Made by a program: the position numbers and the translations under genes. Below, one piece after another: positions 17,127 to 21,994 of a stretch of DNA of 21,994 nucleotides. Source of the DNA: a virus; the IMG/VR virus record IMGVR_UViG_3300021964_000621, positions 1-21,994 of that record; one strand, given 5' to 3'. The notes under the pieces were generated by a model. The model saw only the letters and a list, made by a program, of their open reading frames with translations, had not been told where the DNA came from and ran no database searches. Position 1 is the stretch's first letter; each line of letters starts with the position of its first letter.

Positions 17127-17852
17127 TTAGTTTGTAGGTTGAGCATTTGGTGCTTGACCATCTATACCTTCATTACTCATGTCTGTCTTAATTTGGAAAT
17201 ATGTAGACAAGAGTTTTTGTGATGTCATTGCAAGAACTTGTTGTTCTAGATATCCAGGTAGTGAATACTCTTTGTCTAGTGGGTTCTTGCATAAATCATC
17301 TGTAGAGTAGTTTGTACCACAGTCACAATCTGGATACATTATCTCATTAGGTATATCTTCTTCAAACAGTGCAGCTAACCTTATTGATTTTAGTAGGGGA
17401 TTACTTACGTATAAGTAACCATTAGATATCCAAAAATAGCTTTCTTTTTTAATTATACGAAGCTTTAGTATGTTTAAATATCTATTTACTGTTATTTCTT
17501 TTAACTTCTTACCCTTACCACCCATAGCATTTATAGAATACACACCCTGGATTACGTATTGGTAATTACCCTCAGATATCCTTGGGAGTTTGTATTTTGA
17601 TCTTGCTACCGTGTGAGTATCAGCATATTCACAGCATTCTGAAATAGGAACCTCCACCATCTCTAAACAAGGAATGGTGGTGAATAGGGTATCGCTAGCC
17701 CAAAGCTTCCTTAAATTGGTTTCTCTCTTAATTAGCATCAAGGCATTGTTTCTCACTTCAGAAGCAATAGCTCTGTCTGTGATAAGCGCATCAGTGGATA
17801 AGATCTTGTGCGTAGATCGCACATCTGAAACCAATTTTCTTAATGTTGCCAT
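17127..17852 (-). CDS. Tail ring/connector-type structural protein (241 aa)
   Basis: The protein opens MATLRKLVSDVRSTHKILST and continues DRAIASEVRNNALMLIKRET, then VPISECCEYADTHTVARSKY and GVYSINAMGGKGKKLKEITV. I recognise these as typical of a conserved crAss-like virion protein of the tail ring set, with a helical N-terminal half and a beta-rich middle (YFWISNGYLYVSNPLLKSI, about 138-156). An acidic Cys motif (YPDCDCGTNY) follows near 173-182. It begins 2 nt after the metallophosphatase stop and is probably co-translated. Which of the several tail rings it forms cannot be assigned from sequence alone. Confidence 0.68.
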   Translation of the reverse strand: MATLRKLVSDVRSTHKILSTDALITDRAIASEVRNNALMLIKRETNLRKLWASDTLFTTIPCLEMVEVPISECCEYADTHTVARSKYKLPRISEGNYQYVIQGVYSINAMGGKGKKLKEITVNRYLNILKLRIIKKESYFWISNGYLYVSNPLLKSIRLAALFEEDIPNEIMYPDCDCGTNYSTDDLCKNPLDKEYSLPGYLEQQVLAMTSQKLLSTYFQIKTDMSNEGIDGQAPNAQPTN

Positions 17853-17854
17853 AA

Positions 17855-19102
17855 TTATATTCTTTCTTCAAATTCAGCCACTTTACCAAGCTTAGCATCA
17901 TATACTAAGGCAAGAGCAGCTCGTACACTATGTACAAAGTTGTTATCTTTATGCCACCTATCTGTACCAGATAAGCTAGGCATTTGTTGTATTCTAACCC
18001 CTTTTATCTCTTTAGCCATATAGTGATGTTTATCACCTGTATGCACTTCTCTATATTTAGCATTACCAAACATCTGTGAATACTTTGGATGTGTAGCAAA
18101 TAAAAGTGGTAGTTGATCTATCTTACAGTTTCCATGATGGTAACCAATAAATGTTTCACCAACCACTGTTCCTTTCACTAAACCTTCTTCTCTTATAAAG
18201 CTTATATCATCTTCATTTGCAAAGTAGATATCTAGTGCGTGTGCTAGATAGAAAGACTTTGTTCTATCATGATTACCTTGCACTAATATCACTTCTACAT
18301 GATTAGAATTTGCTTTCAACATTTTGATAGTGTCTACAAGCACTGCAAACCCTAGTTCATACTCAGAAGCATAATCTAGTATAGTGTCTTGTGGTGTACC
18401 GTTTGTTGTTGAGTTATGGTAGTTGTCTGTATGAAAGAAATCATTTGATATTGGAAATATCACTTTGTTTACATCATAAACAGATCTCACCTTATCCATC
18501 AAATTCTGAGCCACTTCAAAGAATCTCTTAACTCTCACTACAGGATTATTGTCACCATCAACATAGCGTTTTGCTAAATGATAATCAGAAAGAGATAACT
18601 CAACATCTGTAATGCTTCTATTGTCATTTCTTTCTGGTGAGGGGATTGGAATGTAATTTGATTTATAGTTCTCTAAGAACTTGCTGAAGTCTTCAGCTGT
18701 GTAATCTTTTGGTGTTTTCCTCTTTGAAAATACAGAGGAAGTAAACTTTCCGCTTGGAAGTACCTTAGACCAGTAATTTGTAATTATGTATTTGTCTAAG
18801 TCTATTTTATGAAGCTTTGCTAGCTCCAAGTGATCTTTAGGTTCGTAGTCAAGAGTAATTGTACTCTCTATAGTTCCCTTTTCATTGTTCACCTTCTTTA
18901 AAAATTCAAAGGTGTCTGTCCCTGATAAGTCTGATGTTTTTAAGAATTGTTCTCCTTCATCTTTGTCCCTACTTCTTATTTCTTTAATTAGTTCATCTAC
19001 TTCATCTTCTGTTATGTTCAGCTTTTCAGCGTAAAACTTTTTACTCTTTTTCCAGCCTAGTAGTCCCTCTAGCTGTCTGAGTAGTTTCTCATTGTACGAC
19101 AT
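17855..19102 (-). CDS. Metallophosphoesterase with N-terminal helix-turn-helix (415 aa)
   Basis: A calcineurin-like metallophosphoesterase: DYH at 173-175 (D-x-H metal motif), SNDFFHTDN at 219-227 (position of GD), QGNHDR at 275-280 (GNHD signature), YHH at 321-323, and HTGDKHH at 354-360 in the place of the usual GH-x-H. The last motif has Asp where His is common, so metal geometry may differ. Residues 1-45 (WKKSKKFYAEKLNITEDEVD) look like a helix-turn-helix. Such proteins recur in phages of Bacteroidota and other hosts and are usually annotated as metallophosphatases with unknown substrate. It is the first gene of the operon, behind a terminator and a palindromic element, with an AT-rich leader. 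The phosphoesterase fold is well supported; nucleic acid as substrate is inference. Confidence 0.85.
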   Translation of the reverse strand: MSYNEKLLRQLEGLLGWKKSKKFYAEKLNITEDEVDELIKEIRSRDKDEGEQFLKTSDLSGTDTFEFLKKVNNEKGTIESTITLDYEPKDHLELAKLHKIDLDKYIITNYWSKVLPSGKFTSSVFSKRKTPKDYTAEDFSKFLENYKSNYIPIPSPERNDNRSITDVELSLSDYHLAKRYVDGDNNPVVRVKRFFEVAQNLMDKVRSVYDVNKVIFPISNDFFHTDNYHNSTTNGTPQDTILDYASEYELGFAVLVDTIKMLKANSNHVEVILVQGNHDRTKSFYLAHALDIYFANEDDISFIREEGLVKGTVVGETFIGYHHGNCKIDQLPLLFATHPKYSQMFGNAKYREVHTGDKHHYMAKEIKGVRIQQMPSLSGTDRWHKDNNFVHSVRAALALVYDAKLGKVAEFEERI

Positions 19103-19188
19103 TTAATTATGCTTTAGTTAAAAAATATTGTAAAGATATAAAATTTATTTTGGATATAAAAAATAAATTTACTAAACAAGGTTATTAT

Positions 19189-19209
19189 TTATAATCAATT
19201 TAGTTATAA
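19189..19209. promoter_or_regulatory. Palindromic 21-bp element, copy 2 (imperfect)
   Basis: Plus-strand arms TTATAATCAA and TTAGTTATAA flank one base; two positions break the palindrome relative to copy 1 at 606-626. The match to copy 1 extends left to a GG 9 nt before the arm and one base to the right. It lies just downstream of the terminator and about 86 nt before the metallophosphatase ATG, the place expected for the promoter or operator of the main tail operon. The rest of the gap (19103-19188) is very AT-rich with no further structure I can support. Confidence 0.5.
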
Positions 19210-19211
19210 AT

Positions 19212-19245
19212 AAAAAACTCCTAGGGCTAATAGTAACCCTAGGAG
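19212..19245 (-). terminator. Intrinsic terminator of the fibre cassette
   Basis: A perfect 9-bp stem (CTCCTAGGG with CCCTAGGAG, 19218-19226 and 19237-19245) encloses a 10-nt loop. On the minus strand it is followed by six T (19217-19212). It lies about 40 nt past the stop of the last fibre-cassette gene (19284), separating that cassette from the main tail operon. On the plus strand it has no U-tract, so it acts on leftward transcripts. Confidence 0.9.
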
Positions 19246-19283
19246 AAGCCTTGCAAAACCAACAAAACAAGACTTTTTATACA

Positions 19284-19511
19284 TTACACTACAGGTGATG
19301 TGCTAATATCTAAATATTTACCAGGAACATCAACTGACATCACTCTAATAACTGCTGTTGAGTTTGGTATTTGATCTGTAGGGTGTCCCCTAAGTAAACT
19401 ATTTCTTGTTACACCTGATTCAAAAGGTGCTGTAAATCCATTCACATCTGAATACAGATAGAATGTTTGAAGGGCTGTGCCTATGTTGGATATTTGTATT
19501 GCTCCTGTCAT
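19284..19511 (-). CDS. Small beta-module protein of the fibre cassette, paralogue D (75 aa)
   Basis: A single module: FYLYSDVNGFTAPFESGV, then NSLLRG and STAVIRVMSV, ending KYLDIS. It aligns by eye with the other three small modules (Y-S/T-D-x-D/N-G-F/Y, then S-L/V-x-x-G, then T-x-x-R-V, then Y-x-D-I). It is the most divergent copy: the Cys of the ...C..YVDI ending is replaced (DVPGKYLDI). The start overlaps the upstream stop (TAATG), implying translational coupling. No signal peptide or membrane segment. Probably a structural subunit of the tail fibre or its adaptor; not recognised by name. Confidence 0.65.
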   Translation of the reverse strand: MTGAIQISNIGTALQTFYLYSDVNGFTAPFESGVTRNSLLRGHPTDQIPNSTAVIRVMSVDVPGKYLDISTSPVV

Positions 19512-19738
19512 TATTCTGTTATTGGTATATCTACGTAATTAGTACACACGCCTGTATTTTGTATTCTTACAGTAGTTGAAAAAGAAGGTCTACCTACTGT
19601 AAACCCAAATGGACCAGTGAGCACTTCTGTTGTTGTAAATCCTATTCGTGTAGTATAACCATCTGAATCTGTATATATGTCAACAGTGCTTGTATCAACA
19701 CCTGCTGAGGTTAGTCTTATTGTCATTGTTGCTGCCAT
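19511..19738 (-). CDS. Small beta-module protein of the fibre cassette, paralogue C (75 aa)
   Basis: One module: TIRLTSAGVDTSTVDIYTDS, then DGYTTRIGF, TTVRIQNTGVC and NYVDIPITE. The start used is the ATG giving MAATMTIRL; a second ATG four codons on would match the N-terminus of paralogue A. An AGGA sequence sits about 7 nt before the ATG, one of the few Shine-Dalgarno-like sites in the window. Neighbours on both sides carry the same module, suggesting tandem gene duplication. Role inferred as fibre or adhesin structural unit. Confidence 0.65.
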   Translation of the reverse strand: MAATMTIRLTSAGVDTSTVDIYTDSDGYTTRIGFTTTEVLTGPFGFTVGRPSFSTTVRIQNTGVCTNYVDIPITE

Positions 19739-19774
19739 ATTTTCCTATTTTAAAGATTTAGTATTTACGGTGAA

Positions 19775-20872
19775 TTAAGGTGGTGGTGAACAGAAACTTA
19801 TTGGACTTTCTACTAATCCATTTATAGATACTTCTGCACCTACAAAAGGTCCTTGCTCTACTCTCATTTTGTAATTATTACCATCTCCATTAAATCTAGT
19901 TGCTCCAGTAGGATTTGTATACACTACACTACCTCCTGTAGTTGGAACTTCACTACCAAAACTTCCAGTTGTGTTAGAGAACCACACTACTTGATCTGGT
20001 GTGCCTAAATTACAACCATCCATAGGATTTGATAAGCTAGTAATAATTCCTCTAGCAAGTAAAGAGGTTGTGGTGGTTGTAGTTGTAACTGGTGGATTAA
20101 ATACTGCAGTTCCACCATTCAACGCACAATCAAGTGGTGTTGCTGTAGTGGTTGTAGTGGTAGTACTACTAGTGGTAGTAGTTGTGCTACTTGTACTAGT
20201 AGTAGTTGTTGTAGGAGGCCTAACATCACCTTGGAATACAAATGTAGTGTTAGCACTTCCCATTGTATATGGAGAGAAGAATGGTGTTACTAATTGATCT
20301 ACACAAGGTGAACAATTGTCTTGTGGTTGATATAAAAATCCATCTTGTACTATTTTATTACCAAAGTTAAATGTACCTGTTTTAGTGCTAGTCATTGTTG
20401 CTATTACAACTTGACCAGCAGTGAGGTTTAATGTTCCTGCTTGATATGTATTACCAACACTTATTGTTTGATTTACCACCTGAACAGAATCAACCTCTAT
20501 TATAAGATTAACAGTTCCTATATCTGAAGGAGTATTTGTAATAAGTTCATAATTAAGCCTATAAGGTGGGGCTGCAGTGGTAGTTGTGGTGGTTGTACTA
20601 CTAGTACTAGTTGTTGTAGTTGTTGAACTAGTAGACGTTGTTGTAGTGGTTGGACAATTAGTTGGTATGTCAATACAATTTTCACATGTACCAACAGAAC
20701 ACACTCTTATGATAGTTGCTCCCATAGGAAGTTCTACAATATACCCAGCTACTAAACTTGCAGCAGGCACTTGTGTTTCAAATGGAACAGCATATCCATC
20801 TGCATCTGAATATAAGTCAAAAGGTCCAGCGGAACCTTCAGGTGGTATTGTTATGTTTATTTGTATCAACAT
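19775..20872 (-). CDS. Thr/Ser-linked modular adhesin-like protein (365 aa)
   Basis: N-terminal module (about 1-74: PFDLYSDADGYAVPFETQV, SLVAGY, ATIIRVCSVGTCENCIDI), then a 25-residue Thr/Ser linker, a beta-rich domain of about 120 residues (YRLNYELITNTPSDIGTV), a 23-residue Thr/Ser linker, a short segment DCALNGGTAVFNPPV followed by Thr7, and a C-terminal beta domain with Cys pairs (MDGCNLG, ISFCSPPP). The DC-x-L...PPVTTTTT segment recurs in the muzzle-like protein near residue 1720. This beads-on-linker design suits a tail adhesin or decoration. The ATG is 3 nt after the previous stop. Binding target unknown; no catalytic motif seen. Confidence 0.68.
   Translation of the reverse strand: MLIQINITIPPEGSAGPFDLYSDADGYAVPFETQVPAASLVAGYIVELPMGATIIRVCSVGTCENCIDIPTNCPTTTTTSTSSTTTTTSTSSTTTTTTTAAPPYRLNYELITNTPSDIGTVNLIIEVDSVQVVNQTISVGNTYQAGTLNLTAGQVVIATMTSTKTGTFNFGNKIVQDGFLYQPQDNCSPCVDQLVTPFFSPYTMGSANTTFVFQGDVRPPTTTTTSTSSTTTTTSSTTTTTTTATPLDCALNGGTAVFNPPVTTTTTTTSLLARGIITSLSNPMDGCNLGTPDQVVWFSNTTGSFGSEVPTTGGSVVYTNPTGATRFNGDGNNYKMRVEQGPFVGAEVSINGLVESPISFCSPPP
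20144..20212 (-). repeat. Thr/Ser linker-coding tract (23 codons)
   Basis: Encodes TTTTTSTSS followed by five Thr, SS and seven Thr in the 365-aa protein. Same TTTTTSTSS unit as the tract at 20576-20650, but with different codon choices, pointing to an old duplication under protein-level selection. Confidence 0.8.
20576..20650 (-). repeat. Thr/Ser linker-coding tract (25 codons)
   Basis: Encodes two TTTTTSTSS units followed by seven Thr, joining the N-terminal module of the 365-aa protein to its next domain. The plus strand reads as GTN triplets and gives spurious poly-Val frames. Confidence 0.8.
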
Positions 20873-20875
20873 ATC

Positions 20876-21130
20876 TTATGGTGTTGGTATTGTTGTGGTA
20901 GTGATTGTTGTATTTTCTAACACTATATCTACATAATTAACACATCTTATTTTAGCTTGAACTCTTACAGTGTTGGTATAGTCTGGCACTAATGCAGAGC
21001 TATATCCAGCTGTTAGAGAAGCTACAGGTACATCTGTTTCAAATGCAGTGGTGAAACCATCGATGTCTGAATATAAATCAAACACCGTGGTATCAGTTCC
21101 TGCAGTAGTTAATGTTAGTAGTACTGTCAT
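20876..21130 (-). CDS. Small beta-module protein of the fibre cassette, paralogue A (84 aa)
   Basis: Module: LTLTTAGTDTTVFDLYSDID, then FETDVPVASLTAGY, NTVRVQAKIRC and NYVDIVLEN, followed by a short TTITTTTIPTP tail. That tail is a short Thr linker ending at the stop, as though a following domain had been lost or is supplied in trans. I start it at the ATG at 21130, which overlaps the upstream stop (TAATG) as in 19511 and 8205, rather than a TTG 15 nt earlier. Most similar by eye to the N-terminal module of the next gene (365 aa), consistent with tandem duplication. Confidence 0.68.
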   Translation of the reverse strand: MTVLLTLTTAGTDTTVFDLYSDIDGFTTAFETDVPVASLTAGYSSALVPDYTNTVRVQAKIRCVNYVDIVLENTTITTTTIPTP

Positions 21131-21468
21131 TATTCTGGGCAACAATTATTGTTAATAGTTGTTATTTGTGAATTTATGTTATTTATCTGTTCTGTTATTG
21201 CAGAAATTGCAAATGTGTTAGTTGCAACTTGATTCTTTAATTCAACAAGAACAGCATCTATTTTTGATAATGCTACATTAATTGTGTCGCAAGCTTCTAC
21301 ACCAGATCCTGGAAGTGTGGGACCATCGTACACAACTGTGCTTGATAGGGGTCCATTAGTTCCACAAGAATTGGTAGAGCAGCTACCACAAGTGCATGTA
21401 CTACTACATCCACAAGGGCTATTTACAACTACATTATTGCAACAAGGGTTTACAGGTAGGTATGCCAT
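21130..21468 (-). CDS. Cys-rich small tail protein with coiled-coil-like C-terminus (112 aa)
   Basis: The N-terminal 35 residues hold 11 Cys (PCCNN, SPCGCSSTCTCGSC, NSCG). A middle segment (STVVYDGPTLPGSGVEACDT) follows, then a helical heptad-like part (INVALSKIDAVLVELKNQVA and ITEQINNINSQITTINNN) ending NCCPE. The YDGPxLPxSGV...LxKID element followed by a helix recalls small trimeric fibre-linked proteins in Bacteroidota phages. The paired Cys at both ends could form disulfides after release or bind metal. It lies between the collar-domain fibre and the module genes, so a fibre connector is inferred. Confidence 0.65.
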   Translation of the reverse strand: MAYLPVNPCCNNVVVNSPCGCSSTCTCGSCSTNSCGTNGPLSSTVVYDGPTLPGSGVEACDTINVALSKIDAVLVELKNQVATNTFAISAITEQINNINSQITTINNNCCPE

Positions 21469-21479
21469 TTTATTTTGTT

Positions 21480-21994
21480 TTAAGGTATGTAAATTATATA
21501 ATATACTCCACGTCCAGGTTGATAGTTTTGGTGTCCTTGTCCTCCACCTGTAGGATTAACAGTAACAGTATGTGTATGTGAAGGAAGAGGATCTGCTACA
21601 AACGGTCTCAGTTTAAAGTCATTATCCCCACCTTTAAATCCTCCACCAATATTACTACCAATGTAAGGTCCTGCTGCCGTTCCTGTAGGAGTTATTGTAG
21701 GTGTTGATGGTCCAACAGTAGTAGAGTGTGAGTGTGCAGGAATTTGTGGTGTTTGTAATACAACACTGTTATTACCATGTGTACCTCCTATTGTATAAGT
21801 TGGGTTTGTTGAAGATGGGTTAACAGCTGCATCCATTGCTCCACCACCCATACTTCCATCGTTAGTTCCAACTATCACTCTACCTCTTAAATCAGGAGTT
21901 CCATTCTCACCATTACATAAGAAGATTCTATCCCACTCACCTATACCAGCACCAGAAGCACTAAAATTATCTACAAATGCAGCACCACCTGTTG
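21480..21994 (-). CDS. Tail fibre with phage tail-collar domain, C-terminal part (5' end outside window)
   Basis: The frame is open to the window edge, so only about 171 C-terminal residues are present. It contains WDRIFLCNGENGTPDLRGRV followed by IVGTNDGSMGGG, the signature of the Phage_Collar fold (PF07484; W..C.G..GTPDLRGRF.VG). Next come the two His-x-His sites PAHSHS and LPSHTHTV and the ending GHQNYQPGRGVYYIIYIP, equivalent to the PHxNMPP...YII ending of collar-type fibres. In T4 gp12 similar HxH motifs bind metal in the receptor-binding trimer; the same is inferred here. A GTG at 21878 is internal, not the real start. Likely the receptor-contacting fibre or its tip. Confidence 0.85.
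   Translation of the reverse strand, partial: TGGAAFVDNFSASGAGIGEWDRIFLCNGENGTPDLRGRVIVGTNDGSMGGGAMDAAVNPSSTNPTYTIGGTHGNNSVVLQTPQIPAHSHSTTVGPSTPTITPTGTAAGPYIGSNIGGGFKGGDNDFKLRPFVADPLPSHTHTVTVNPTGGGQGHQNYQPGRGVYYIIYIP

Noticed and set aside
21131-21145. TTG start giving five extra residues for the 84-aa module protein
   Set aside because: The ATG at 21130 overlaps the upstream stop as TAATG, the same arrangement as at 19511 and 8205, and better fits the paralogues.
1-21994. Alternative genetic code in this window
   Set aside because: All genes are open in the standard code and end in TAA; no gene requires TAG or TGA to be read as an amino acid.
21480-21994. Diversity-generating retroelement variable region in the collar fibre
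   Set aside because: No reverse transcriptase or template repeat is visible in the window and no second copy of the fibre's 3' end was seen.

Overview
The window reads as part of the virion-gene region of a tailed dsDNA phage, most likely a crAss-like (Crassvirales-type) podovirus infecting a member of the Bacteroidota. Grounds: AT-rich DNA; every gene on the minus strand and tightly packed; almost no Shine-Dalgarno sequences before starts (A/T-rich leaders, as in Bacteroidota and their phages); a gene order of tail ring-type proteins, then a very large muzzle/stabilization protein, then very long cargo-like proteins; and several protein segments I recognise from crAss-like virion families. 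No search could be run, so the lineage call rests on recalled family features and gene order. Host and habitat cannot be fixed from the sequence.

Layout in transcription order (right to left). (1) 21994-19284, adhesin cassette: the 3' part of a tail-collar-domain fibre gene, a small Cys-rich protein, and four small genes built on one beta-rich module of about 70 residues. One of these, 365 aa, carries long Thr/Ser linkers. The cassette ends at a strong intrinsic terminator (19212-19245). (2) 19209-621, main tail/virion operon: a palindromic candidate control element (19189-19209) and an AT-rich leader, then an HTH-metallophosphatase, a ring-type protein, a small basic protein, a second ring-type protein with no normal start codon, the 2197-aa muzzle-like protein, a 287-aa protein, and two giant proteins (1246 and 1280 aa). 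(3) 540-1: the start of another large cargo-like gene, preceded by a second copy of the palindromic element (606-626) and a Bacteroidota-type promoter match.

Inferred joint function: the ring-type proteins and the muzzle-like protein form the portal-distal tail. The collar fibre, the beta modules and the Thr-linked Cys-rich modules (some fused into the muzzle-like protein) would decorate the tail for host attachment. The 1246-, 1280- and left-end proteins look like virion cargo delivered at infection; the 1246-aa protein carries two HExxH zincin-like motifs, and the 1280-aa one a glycine-zipper hydrophobic segment and a possible peptidoglycan-binding segment.

Most noteworthy: tandem HExxH...E motifs in one virion protein with a GGWLDK motif between and around them; the missing AUG start of a ring gene lying in frame behind its neighbour's stop; a two-copy palindromic element at the starts of two transcription blocks; a beta-module family spread over five genes; and a Cys/poly-Thr insertion inside the muzzle-like core. 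All 14 visible stop codons are TAA.
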